Of a stretch of DNA of 64,000 nucleotides, positions 22,912 to 31,044 are shown piece after piece. The notes below the pieces were generated by a model. The model saw nothing but the letters and a program-made list of their open reading frames with translations. It was not told the origin of the DNA and searched no databases. The DNA comes from AR12 sp036265915 (GTDB taxonomy: Bacteria > Methylomirabilota > Methylomirabilia > Rokubacteriales > CSP1-6): assembly GCA_036265915.1 (NCBI GenBank), contig DATAOC010000019.1, positions 38,323 to 102,322 of the forward strand, written 5' to 3'. The first letter of the stretch is position 1; every line of letters begins with the position of its first letter. Position numbers and translations under genes: made by a program.

Positions 22912-24252
22912 ATGGAATATCGCTATGGCAGGGTGGTGCTCGCGACTGTCATCCTCACCGTGCTCGGCATCTCGCCGACGATCGATGCACAGTTTCGCGC
23001 GCGCGATCCTGGCGTGCGTGGCGGTGCCGCCGGAGCCGGCGGCATGCTGCCCGGCCTCACGACCGACGAGCAGGAGATGTTCAACGTAGGCCTGGAGGAC
23101 TTCGGCGAGGAAGAAAAGGTCGCCGACGGCGTCGGACCGCGCTTCAACTTCGTGTCGTGTGCGGGATGTCACGCCCAGCCCGCGATCGGGGGCAGCAGCC
23201 CCGCCGCGAACCCGCTGTTTCGCGTGGTCGGTGACCTGCGCTTCAGCGGTAATCAGAACCGCATGCCGTCGTTCATCACGCCCGGCGGTCCCGTGCGTGA
23301 GGCGCGGTTTCAGTTCAACCCGGATGGCACGCGCGATGGCGGCGTCCACGCGCTCTTCGTGATCACCGGCCACCCGGAGGCGCCGGCCGGATGCGGCATC
23401 GGACAGGAGGACTTCGAGAAACAGGTCCGCAACGACAACATCATCTTCCGGATCCCGACGCCGGTGTTCGGCGCCGGTCTGATCGAGCAGATCAAGGACA
23501 GCGCGATCGTCGACAACCTGGCCTCGAACTCCTTCACCAAGCGCAGCTTCGGTATCAGCGGCCGCGTGAACCGCAGCGGTAACGACGGCACCATCACGCG
23601 GTTTGGCTGGAAAGCTCAGAACAAGTCGCTGCTGGTCTTCTCGGGCGAGGCGTACAACGTCGAGATGGGGATCACCAACGAGCTGTTCCAGCAGGAGCGC
23701 GACGAGACCCCGGGGTGCCAGGCCGCGCACGTGCCCAACGACGTCACGCCAAGCGCCCATCAGATCGGCGCCATCGAGAACTTCGCCAACTTCCAGCGCT
23801 TCCTGGCGCCGCCGAGCCCGTCGACGGACAAGCCGGGCAGCTCGGCGTCCATCGGCCGTGGTCGCGCACAGTTCACCAGCACCGGCTGCGCGCTGTGCCA
23901 CACGCCCGCGCTGCCAACCGGCAACGCCACGGTGGCAGCGTTGCGCAATCGAACCGCGACGTTGTATTCCGACCTGGCGCTGCATCAGATGGGCCCGGGC
24001 CTCGCCGACGATATCTTGCAGGGGGGCGCGCGCGGCGACGAGTTCCGGACCGCGCCGCTCTGGGGGCTCGGCCAGCGGATCTTCTTCCTGCACGACGGGC
24101 GTACGACGGACCTCGTCGACGCCATCCGCGCGCACCGCAGCGGCGGAAACTCCAAGTTCGGTCCGTCGGAGGCCAACGCCGTCATCGACCGGTTCAACAA
24201 CCTCGGCGAGGGGGACAAGCAGGATCTGCTGAACTTCCTGCGCTCACTGTAG
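22912..24252 (+). CDS. Di-haem oxidoreductase / putative peroxidase (DHOR, DUF1111-like)
   Basis: A 446-residue exported c-type cytochrome. A signal peptide (VVLATVILTVLGISPTIDAQ) precedes two haem motifs, CAGCH (about residue 83) and CALCH (about residue 328). Characteristic DHOR blocks include GPRFNFVSCAGCH, NQNRMPSFITPGGP, RIPTPVFGAGLIEQI and the C-terminal APLWGLGQRIFFLHDGR then LLNFLRSL. The family is related to di-haem cytochrome c peroxidases; physiological substrates are poorly known. The start is the ATG with GGAG eight bases before it. A strong sigma-54 promoter lies upstream and the activator diverges from it. Confidence 0.9.
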   Translation: MEYRYGRVVLATVILTVLGISPTIDAQFRARDPGVRGGAAGAGGMLPGLTTDEQEMFNVGLEDFGEEEKVADGVGPRFNFVSCAGCHAQPAIGGSSPAANPLFRVVGDLRFSGNQNRMPSFITPGGPVREARFQFNPDGTRDGGVHALFVITGHPEAPAGCGIGQEDFEKQVRNDNIIFRIPTPVFGAGLIEQIKDSAIVDNLASNSFTKRSFGISGRVNRSGNDGTITRFGWKAQNKSLLVFSGEAYNVEMGITNELFQQERDETPGCQAAHVPNDVTPSAHQIGAIENFANFQRFLAPPSPSTDKPGSSASIGRGRAQFTSTGCALCHTPALPTGNATVAALRNRTATLYSDLALHQMGPGLADDILQGGARGDEFRTAPLWGLGQRIFFLHDGRTTDLVDAIRAHRSGGNSKFGPSEANAVIDRFNNLGEGDKQDLLNFLRSL

Positions 24253-24261
24253 CGGGCGGCA

Positions 24262-24330
24262 GGCCAGGGCCTGTCGACTTTTCGCCTCACCGTTCGTCTA
24301 TGGGGTGAGGGCGTAAAGGAGGCCCTGGCC
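24262..24330 (+). promoter_or_regulatory. Structured leader before the YCII-like gene
   Basis: GGCCAGGGCCT (24262-24272) is the exact complement of AGGCCCTGGCC (24320-24330), whose first bases are part of the AAGGAGG ribosome binding site and which ends at the ATG (24331). Inside this stem a second imperfect hairpin pairs CGCCTCACC with GGTGAGGGCG (about 24283-24313). The fold could hide the ribosome binding site, or simply end the upstream transcript. Confidence 0.4.
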
Positions 24331-24693
24331 ATGCGATACATCTTGCTGATCTACCGGGACGAGCGCGCCGTCGCGAAGCTCTCCGATCAGGAGCGAGCGA
24401 AGATCTTCAAGCAGTACGGTGACTTCACCGAGAGCATCCGCGCCAGCGGCGCGTTCCAGGCCGGCGACCCGCTGCAGCCGGCCACCACCGCCACCACCGT
24501 GCGGATGAAGAACGGCAAGACGGTCACGACCGACGGGCCGTTCGCCGAGACCAAGGAGCAGCTCGGCGGCTACTACATCGTCGAGGCCAAGACCCTCGAC
24601 GAGGCAGTGTCGATGGCAGGACGCATCCCCGCGGTGGCGCTGGGCGGCTCGGTCGAGGTGCGGCCGATCATGGACATGCGAGCACCCCGCTAA
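24331..24693 (+). CDS. YCII-related (DGPF) domain protein
   Basis: A 120-residue ferredoxin-like fold protein. MRYILLIYRDE at the N-terminus, VTTDGPFAETKEQLGGYYIVEA (about 69-90, given in parts) and the closing GGSVEVRPIMDM are diagnostic of the YCII/DGPF family. Such proteins are cytoplasmic and often sit next to ECF sigma factors, but none is here. Function unknown. The ribosome binding site is inside a possible hairpin. It converges with the hydrolase gene, with a hairpin in between. Confidence 0.88.
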   Translation: MRYILLIYRDERAVAKLSDQERAKIFKQYGDFTESIRASGAFQAGDPLQPATTATTVRMKNGKTVTTDGPFAETKEQLGGYYIVEAKTLDEAVSMAGRIPAVALGGSVEVRPIMDMRAPR

Positions 24694-24713
24694 CTGCGTC
24701 GTCCGCCAGGGCC

Positions 24714-24739
24714 GCCCGGTGGCGCAGTGACCACCGGGC
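24714..24739. terminator. Bidirectional hairpin between YCII-like and hydrolase genes
   Basis: GCCCGGTGG (24714-24722) and CCACCGGGC (24731-24739) form a perfect 9-bp stem with an 8-base loop between two convergent genes. The flanking CCGCCCGG / CCGGGCGG segments offer an alternative pairing. No T-run. Confidence 0.45.
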
Positions 24740-24769
24740 AGCCGGGCGGCGGAGGGCTCCCGCGTCGCG

Positions 24770-25591
24770 TCAGGTCTTGAGGAAGGCGAGAAGGTCCGAG
24801 TTCACCTGCTGCTTGTGGGTGCTCGTCAGCCCGTGGGGTGCGCCCGGGTAGATGTTCAGATGCGCCTTGGGCGCGATCTTCACCGCGGCCCGGGCGGCGG
24901 CGCCGATCGGAACGATCTGATCGTCGTCACCGTGAATGAAGAGCGTCGGCACCGTCATCTTCCGCAGGTCGTCCGTCTGGTCGGTCTCCGAGAAGGCCTT
25001 GACGCAGTCGTAGACCGCCTTCAGCCCCGCCTGCATGCCCTGGCGCCAGAACGACGCGCGGAGGCCTTCGGACACGCTCGCACCCGGACGATTCGCGCCA
25101 TAGAACGGCCCGCTGAGATCCTTGAAGAACTGCGCACGATCGGCAAGCACCGAGGCGCGGATGCCGTCGAAGACGTCCAGCGGCAAGCCGGCAGGATTCG
25201 CGGGGGTTTTCAGCATCAGCGGAGGAATGGCGCCGATCAGCACAGCCTTCGCCACCCGCCGCGTGCCGTGGCGACCGATGTAGCGAGCGACCTCACCGCC
25301 GCCGGTGGAGTGGCCGACGTGGATGGCATCGTGCAGATCGAGTGCCTCCACCAGCGCCGCGAGGTCGTCGGCGTAGGTGTCGAGGTCGTTGCCGTTCCAG
25401 GGCTGCGCCGAGCGGCCGTGACCGCGCCGGTCGTGCGCGATGACGCGATACCCCCGCTCGCCGAGGAAGAGCATCTGATCCTCCCAGGCGTCGGCGCTGA
25501 GCGGCCATCCGTGACTGAAAACCACGGGCTGACCATGGCCCCAGTCCTTGTAGTAGATCTCCGTCCCGTCCTTGGTCGTGATTCGGGCCAT
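24770..25591 (-). CDS. Alpha/beta hydrolase, non-haem chloroperoxidase-like
   Basis: A 273-residue cytoplasmic hydrolase. ITTKDGTEIYYKDWG, the oxyanion region FSHGWPLSADAW and HDRRGHGRS are typical of the non-haem haloperoxidase/esterase group. The nucleophile elbow GHSTGGG (about 94-100), acid in HGDDDQIVP and the catalytic His in PGAPHGL complete the triad. Its physiological reaction is probably ester hydrolysis or perhydrolysis. The ATG has AAGGAG at proper spacing; longer in-frame starts exist but lack this signal. It diverges from the cyclic-nucleotide-domain reductase gene. Confidence 0.92.
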   Translation of the reverse strand: MARITTKDGTEIYYKDWGHGQPVVFSHGWPLSADAWEDQMLFLGERGYRVIAHDRRGHGRSAQPWNGNDLDTYADDLAALVEALDLHDAIHVGHSTGGGEVARYIGRHGTRRVAKAVLIGAIPPLMLKTPANPAGLPLDVFDGIRASVLADRAQFFKDLSGPFYGANRPGASVSEGLRASFWRQGMQAGLKAVYDCVKAFSETDQTDDLRKMTVPTLFIHGDDDQIVPIGAAARAAVKIAPKAHLNIYPGAPHGLTSTHKQQVNSDLLAFLKT

Positions 25592-25794
25592 GACATGCTC
25601 CTTGTCTGAGAGTCGGCCAACGGTCGCAGAGGCGAAGAGGTAAGCTGTCCTGTAGACGTCGCGACGCGACGGGGAGATTCGCGGGCCGTGATCGCAGTCA
25701 CCGGCTCGCGATGGGCTCGCCGACGACGAGGGATCGTCATCGCCGGATCCGCGGGCGCTGCTCATGCCCCTCAGCGGGTGTATCGTCAGGCGTC

Positions 25795-26226
25795 ATGGCC
25801 ACCGTGTTCACCGATCGCACTCACCAGATGTTCCCGCGGCTCACCGACCCTCAGATCGAGCGTATCTCCACGATCGCTGAGCGGCGGCGCGTGCGGGCCG
25901 GCGAGACGCTGTTCGACATCGGCGAGCAGGACATGCGGCTCTTCGTGATCCTCGAGGGCAAGGTCGAGATCGTCCGGCCAGGTTCGGAGGGCGAGGACCG
26001 CATCATCGTGCACGGCCCTGGCGAGTTCACCGGGGAGATCAACATGCTGTCCGCGCGCCGGAGCCTCGTCCGCGGTCGGGTGCTCGAAGACGGCGCGGTG
26101 GCGGTGGTCGACCGCGAGCACCTGCGCATGATCGTGCAGCGCGACTTCCAGCTGAGCGAGATCCTCCTGCGAGCGTTCACATTCTGCGCCGTCTGGCGCT
26201 CATCGACCTCGGCGGCGGCGGGCTGA
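25795..26226 (+). pseudogene. N-terminal part of a frameshifted cNMP-domain thioredoxin reductase-like gene
   Basis: This frame encodes a cyclic-nucleotide-binding-type domain (residues 1-125: RRVRAGETLFDIGEQDMRLF, GPGEFTGEINMLSARRS) and then runs into a stop at 26226 after unrelated sequence. The intact family continues as an LRR-type linker (ILRRLALIDLG-like), a glutaredoxin-like segment and a thioredoxin reductase module in one chain of about 550 residues. Here that continuation is in another frame: reading resumes with ILRRLALIDL from 26181. The break lies at 26178-26183, consistent with two extra bases or one missing. It may be a real mutation or an assembly error. Confidence 0.75.
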
Positions 26227-26276
26227 TCCTGCTCGGCTCGCGTCACTCGGCGAACACGCTGCGCATCCGCGAGTTC

Positions 26277-27458
26277 TTGAGCCGCAACGGACAGCCGTTC
26301 ACGTACCAGGAAGTCGAGAGCGACCCGGACGTGCAGGCGCTGCTCGATCGCTTCCACGTGCGCGTCGACGAGGTGCCGGTCGTCGTCTGCCCGACGGGTC
26401 AGGTGCTGAGGAATCCGAGTATCGAGCTGCTCGCGACCGGGCTCGGGCTCAGTCGGACCCTCGACGCGACGACGACGCGCGACGTCGTCATCGTCGGCGC
26501 CGGGCCTGCCGGCCTCGCCGCCGCCGTCTATGCCGCTTCCGAGGGGCTCGACGTCCTCGTCCTCGAGGACACGGCCCCCGGCGGCCAGGCGGGCTCGAGC
26601 TCACGGATCGAGAATTACCTGGGATTTCCGACGGGGATCTCGGGCCAGGAGCTGGCGGGCCGGGCGCTCACCCAGGCCGAGCGCTTCGGCGCCGAGGTGG
26701 CGATCGCGCGGCATGCGGTCGAGCTCGACTGCACTTCGCGCCCGTACGCGATTCGACTTGCGAGCGGGGAGATCGTGCACGCGAGAACCATCGTCATCGC
26801 GAGCGGCGCGCGCTATCGCAAGCCCGATCTTCCCCAGCTGCGCCGGTTCGAAGGCGCCGGTGTCATGTACAGCGCCACGCACGTCGAGGCGCAGCTGTGC
26901 AAGGACGAAGAGGTCGCCGTGGTCGGCGGCGGTAACTCCGCCGGGCAGGCGGCGGTGTTCCTGGCCCAGAGCTGCGCGCGGGTCAACGTGCTCGTGCGGG
27001 GTCGCGGCCTCGCCGAGACGATGTCGCGCTACCTGATCCAGCGGCTCGAGGACAGCGCCAACGTGGTGATGCGCGTGCGCACGGAGATCGACCTGCTGGA
27101 GGGCAATGACGGACTGGAGCAGGTGCGGTGGCGCAATATCGACACGGGCGTCACCGAGAAGCGGCCGATCCGCCACGTCTTCCTGATGACCGGCGCCGAC
27201 CCGAATACGGCGTGGCTGAACGGGTGCGTGAGGCTCGACGACAAGGGGTTCGTGAAGACGGGCGCCGACCTGACCCAGCGTGATCTCGACGCGGCGACGT
27301 GGACGCTCGCGCGCCGGCCGGAGCTGCTCGAGACGAGCCGACCGGGGGTGTTCGCGGTGGGCGACGTGAGGTCCGGAAGCGTGAAGCGCGTGGCGTCGGC
27401 GGTGGGCGAAGGCTCCGTGTGCGTGCAGCTGATCCACCGGGCGCTGCGCGATGTGTGA
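26277..27458 (+). pseudogene. C-terminal part of the same gene: thioredoxin reductase-like FAD/NAD(P) module
   Basis: This frame holds a glutaredoxin-like stretch (SRNGQPFTYQEVESDPDVQ, VVVCPTGQVLRNPS) followed by a complete class II pyridine nucleotide-disulfide reductase: VVIVGAGPAGLAAAVYA, PGGQAGSSSRIENYLGFP, VVGGGNSAGQAAVFLA and FAVGDVRSGSVKRVASAVGEG. The CxxC of true thioredoxin reductase is absent, as is usual in the cNMP-fused group. Coding similarity begins near 26181, upstream of any good start codon; the first possible start is the TTG at 26277. If the frameshift is real, this part could still be made only from a poor internal start. Confidence 0.75.
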
Positions 27459-27468
27459 GCGGTAGCGG

Positions 27469-27735
27469 CTAGGAGAACCGAGCGCGTGCGCGCGCCGAGG
27501 CCTTTCGCGCCTCTTCCTCCCGGCTGCGCGGCGGCGCACTCGTCTTCAGCGAGCGGATGAGGCGCTGTGCCGCCCGCGTCACCTCCTCGAGGGCGTGATT
27601 GAACGCCGCCTCGTTTGCCCGCGACGGCGCGTTGGAGCCGCTGAGCTTGCGCACGAACTGCAGCGCCGACGCGCGGATCTCCTCATCGGTCGCCGGTGGG
27701 TCGAAATTCGCCAGGGTCTTGATGTTCCGGCACAT
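27469..27735 (-). CDS. DUF2277 family protein
   Basis: An 88-residue protein. MCRNIKTLANFDPPATDEEI and the following RASALQFVRKLSG are the highly conserved DUF2277 core. The rest is helical and ends in an Arg/Ala-rich tail. The family is widespread in actinobacteria and other soil bacteria and has no known function. The ATG has AAGGAGG upstream. It converges on the thioredoxin reductase-like gene and diverges from the SRPBCC gene. Confidence 0.9.
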   Translation of the reverse strand: MCRNIKTLANFDPPATDEEIRASALQFVRKLSGSNAPSRANEAAFNHALEEVTRAAQRLIRSLKTSAPPRSREEEARKASARARARFS

Positions 27736-27831
27736 CGCGCAGCCTCCTTGTCGCCTCCATTGTAAGCGCGGTTCGCGCGCCGGATTTCACGATGCGCCGT
27801 ACCCGGTGTCCTAGTCGGCGAGGAGACGCCA

Positions 27832-28224
27832 ATGGCATCGATCCGAAGAGAGATACTGATCGGCGCGAGCGTCACCGACGTCTGGGACGCGATCCGCGAC
27901 GTCGGCGCGCTGCCGCGCCTGGTGCCCGGCTTCGTCGTGGCTGCGCGCCTGGAAGAGGGCGCCAGAGTGGTGACCTTTGCCAACGGTCTGGTGGCGCGGG
28001 AGTTGATCGTCGACGTGGACGATGCCGGTCGCCGGCTCGTATGGGCCGTGGTCGGCTCGCCGCGGCTGACGCATCACAACGCATCCGTGCAGGTGCTCGC
28101 GGACGATGAGCGTCGCAGCCGCGTGGTCTGGATCGCGGATCTTCTGCCCCACGAGATGGCCGCCGCCATCGCCGGGATGATGGAGCAGGGCCTGGGCGCG
28201 ATGAAGAAAGCGCTGGAGCGCTGA
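27832..28224 (+). CDS. SRPBCC (START-like) family protein
   Basis: A 130-residue protein with the helix-grip fold pattern: IRREILIGASVTDVWDAI, then LPRLVPGFV, alternating strands (ARVVTFANGL, RRLVWAVVGSPRLTHHNAS) and a long C-terminal helix (AAAIAGMMEQGLGAMKKAL). This matches polyketide cyclase/START-type proteins that bind hydrophobic ligands or stabilise small complexes. The ATG has GGCGAGGAGA before it. It is followed after 9 bases by an alcohol dehydrogenase gene, so co-transcription is likely. Ligand unknown. Confidence 0.85.
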   Translation: MASIRREILIGASVTDVWDAIRDVGALPRLVPGFVVAARLEEGARVVTFANGLVARELIVDVDDAGRRLVWAVVGSPRLTHHNASVQVLADDERRSRVVWIADLLPHEMAAAIAGMMEQGLGAMKKALER

Positions 28225-28233
28225 CGGACGTCT

Positions 28234-29238
28234 ATGCGCGCGATGGTGCTCGAGACACCCGGCCGCGCCCTCCGCCCCGTGGACGTGCCGCGGCCGGTGC
28301 CGCGCGAGGGGGAGATCCTGCTCCGTGTCGCCGCGTGCGGCGTCTGCCGTACCGATCTGCACATCCTCGACGGCGATCTGCGCGATCCGGTGTTGCCCCT
28401 GGTGCTGGGGCACGAGGTTGTCGGCCGCGTCGAGGCGCTCGGATCCGGCGACTCTTCGCTGGCGATCGGTGCCCGGGTCGGCGTGCCGTGGCTCGGATGG
28501 ACGTGCGGGACGTGCCCGTACTGCCGTGCCGGCGCCGAGAACCTGTGCCCTCGCGCGACGTTCACCGGATACACGCGGAACGGTGGCTACGCGGAGTACG
28601 CGGTAGCCGACGCGCGCTTTTGCTTTCCGCTTCCGAGCGCGTACGACGACGTGAGAGCCGCCCCGCTGCTGTGCGCGGGACTCATCGGGTATCGCGCGTA
28701 CCGGCTTGCCGTCGAGCGTCCATTCGGCGGCGACGTCGCGCGGCTCGGACTCTACGGCTTCGGCGCCGCCGCGCATCTGCTGGCGCAAGTGGCGGTCGCC
28801 GACGGCCGGGCGGTCTATGCGTTCACGCGCCCGGGTGATCACGAGGCGCAGGCGCACGCGCGGGTGCTCGGCGCCACGTGGGCCGGTGGCTCCGATGAAT
28901 CGGCGCCGGCGCCGCTCGACGCGGCACTGCTCTTCGCGCCGGTCGGCGCGCTCGTGCCTGCGGCGCTTGGTGCGGTGCGACCGGGCGGCGTGGTCGTGTG
29001 CGCGGGTATCCACATGAGCGACATCCCGGCCTTTCCCTACGCGCTGCTGTGGCAGGAGCGCGTGGTCCGGTCGGTCGCGAACCTGACCCGGGCGGACGGC
29101 GAGGCGTTTCTCGCCCGGAGCGCGCTCGTGCCGCTGCACGTCGATACGTCTCGTTATACCCTCGGGGACGCGAATACCGCGCTGGCCGACCTGCGTGGCG
29201 GTCGTCTGCGCGGCGCGGCGGTCGTCGTCCCGGGCTAG
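28234..29238 (+). CDS. Zinc-dependent alcohol dehydrogenase (AdhP-like MDR)
   Basis: A 334-residue medium-chain dehydrogenase. Catalytic zinc ligands are in CGVCRTDLH (Cys about 34) and LGHEVVGRVE (His/Glu about 61-62); structural zinc cysteines lie in WTCGTCPYCRAGAENLCP. The coenzyme domain has GLYGFGAAAHLLAQVA, where the usual GxGxxG is slightly relaxed. VCAGIHMSDIPAFPYALLWQ near the C-terminus matches the zinc-binding alcohol dehydrogenase group annotated as propanol-preferring. It oxidises primary alcohols or reduces aldehydes with NAD(P). It follows the SRPBCC gene by 9 bases. Confidence 0.92.
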   Translation: MRAMVLETPGRALRPVDVPRPVPREGEILLRVAACGVCRTDLHILDGDLRDPVLPLVLGHEVVGRVEALGSGDSSLAIGARVGVPWLGWTCGTCPYCRAGAENLCPRATFTGYTRNGGYAEYAVADARFCFPLPSAYDDVRAAPLLCAGLIGYRAYRLAVERPFGGDVARLGLYGFGAAAHLLAQVAVADGRAVYAFTRPGDHEAQAHARVLGATWAGGSDESAPAPLDAALLFAPVGALVPAALGAVRPGGVVVCAGIHMSDIPAFPYALLWQERVVRSVANLTRADGEAFLARSALVPLHVDTSRYTLGDANTALADLRGGRLRGAAVVVPG

Positions 29239-29307
29239 CGACCACAGGAGCACGCCGCCGGTCGGGACGAAAGTGGCGTATCGTTCTGGTCGACGGAGGG
29301 TCACAAC

Positions 29308-29742
29308 ATGAGCCGCCCCATCCTGCATGCCACGGATTTCTCGCCGGCATCCCGAGCTGCATTCGCGAAGGCGGTGCAGCTGGCGAAGCGCGAGCGTGCG
29401 CCGCTGACGATCGCCCACGTGATGGCCCCGCCCGTGCTGATGCTCGGCGACGGCTACGTGTCGCCGACGACGTGGGAGGAGATCGACCGCGCCCAGCGCG
29501 CGACGTCGAAGAAGAAGCTCGACGCACTCGTGGCGCGCGCCCGCGCCGCCGGCGTCCGCGTGCGCGGCCTGCTGCTCGAGGGCCAGCCGGCGGAGCAGAT
29601 CCTGAGAGCCGCCCGCGGCGCCGGGCTCGTCGTCATCGGGACGCACGGACGGACGGGCCTCGCGCGCTTCATCCTCGGCTCCGTGGCCTCGCGCGTCGTC
29701 GCGGGTGCGCGGTCTCCGGTTCTCACCGTGCGCGGCAAGTAA
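29308..29742 (+). CDS. Universal stress protein (UspA family)
   Basis: A 144-residue single-domain Usp. LHATDFSPASRAAFAKAVQL at the start, IAHVMAPP, and GTHGRTGLARFILGSVASRV (about 113-132) with the G-x2-G-x9-G-S ATP-binding signature, ending SPVLTVRGK. These cytoplasmic proteins bind ATP and accumulate under stress. The ATG follows GGAGGG. The next gene starts 16 bases after the stop. Confidence 0.95.
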   Translation: MSRPILHATDFSPASRAAFAKAVQLAKRERAPLTIAHVMAPPVLMLGDGYVSPTTWEEIDRAQRATSKKKLDALVARARAAGVRVRGLLLEGQPAEQILRAARGAGLVVIGTHGRTGLARFILGSVASRVVAGARSPVLTVRGK

Positions 29743-29758
29743 GCTCGCGGAGACGCCC

Positions 29759-31027
29759 ATGCGAGGCGATTTCCGGCGCGCGCAGTGCGCACTCACGGTG
29801 GCGGCACTCGCGCTCCTGGCGGCGGCGATTCCCTGGTCGGCGGCGCCGCGCGCGCAGGACGCCCGGCCCGCGGTCAGCCGCAGCGGCGTGCTCGGCGGGG
29901 CGGAGTACCTCATCGAGGCCCCGGCGGAATGGGCGGGCGGCCTCGTTGTCTTCGCGCACGGCATCCAGCGAGGGCCGGGCTCGGGCACCGTGGTGGCGCC
30001 GCCGATCGCCAATCAGATTCTCGCTCGGGGTCACGCCTGGATCGCGTCCGGGTACCGTGAGCGCGAGTACCAGCCGCATCTGTTCATCGACGATCTCCTG
30101 GCCCTGCGCGAGCTGTTCGTGAAGGAGGTTGGGCGGCCGCGGTGGGCGATCATTTACGGCCGCTCCATGGGCGGCCACATCGTCGTGGCCTCGCTCGAGC
30201 AGCACCCGGGCCTCTATCAGGGCGGTCTCGCCGAGTGCGGGCTGGTCGACGGGATCGGCGTCGCCGATTACCTCATGGCGTACACCGCGGCGGCCGAGCT
30301 CATCGCCGGCGTGCCGCTGCTCGACGCGCCGGACCGGCAGGCGTTCGCGCGGATCCTGAACGAGCGCGTGGTGCCCGCGCTCGGCAGGCCGGGATCCTAC
30401 ACGGACCGGGGACGCCAGTTCGACAGCGTGATGAAGTACCTGATGGGCGGCGACGATGCCGGCAACGACCTGCCGATGCGGCTGCAGGGCCTCGACCAGC
30501 GCTACCTCATGAACATGACGTATCGCGATCCCGACGTGGAGAGAGAGCCGGCGCCGGGCGCTCGTGCGGCAAGCACGGCGCATGTGCGGTATCGCATCGA
30601 TCCGGGGCTCGGTCTCACCGAGTCGGAGCTCAACGCGCGCGTCCGGCGCCTGCATCCGGCGAAGGATGCGCGCTCCCCGGCGCTCAATCCCGTTTACGCC
30701 GAGCCCACCGGCCGGCTCACCGCACCGCTGCTGACACTGCACGAGACGGGCGACGCCTGGGTCCCGCTGAGCCAGGAGCAGTCGTACCGGCGGCGCACGC
30801 TGGCGGCAGGGACGGCGCACCTGCTCGTGCAGCGCGCGGTGCGCGCGCCGAGCCACTGCGGCGCCGACACCGAGACGCGCATGCGCGCATTCGACGATCT
30901 CGTCGCGTGGATGGAGCGTGGCGTGCGTCCCGACGGCGAGGATCTGCTCGCACGCGATCTGTCGCGGGTGGGACTGAAATGGACATCGATCCTGTACCCC
31001 GAGGACCCGTTCTTCGCTCGGCGCTGA
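29759..31027 (+). CDS. Exported alpha/beta hydrolase (DUF6351/tannase-like, unknown substrate)
   Basis: A 422-residue protein with a signal peptide (ALTVAALALLAAAIPWSAAPRAQ). The mature part opens with GAEYLIEAPAEWAGGLVVFAHG (oxyanion side) and has a nucleophile elbow GRSMGG (about 136-141) in IIYGRSMGGHIVVASLE. A long insert (about 160-310) precedes the last part, where LHETGDAWVPLSQEQSY and HCGADTETRMRAFDDLVAWM supply the acid and His candidates. It looks like a large periplasmic esterase or peptidase. The start is chosen for the signal peptide. It is followed after 17 bases by a dipeptidase gene. Confidence 0.78.
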   Translation: MRGDFRRAQCALTVAALALLAAAIPWSAAPRAQDARPAVSRSGVLGGAEYLIEAPAEWAGGLVVFAHGIQRGPGSGTVVAPPIANQILARGHAWIASGYREREYQPHLFIDDLLALRELFVKEVGRPRWAIIYGRSMGGHIVVASLEQHPGLYQGGLAECGLVDGIGVADYLMAYTAAAELIAGVPLLDAPDRQAFARILNERVVPALGRPGSYTDRGRQFDSVMKYLMGGDDAGNDLPMRLQGLDQRYLMNMTYRDPDVEREPAPGARAASTAHVRYRIDPGLGLTESELNARVRRLHPAKDARSPALNPVYAEPTGRLTAPLLTLHETGDAWVPLSQEQSYRRRTLAAGTAHLLVQRAVRAPSHCGADTETRMRAFDDLVAWMERGVRPDGEDLLARDLSRVGLKWTSILYPEDPFFARR

Positions 31028-31044
31028 GCGGCGTGGAGGCGATC

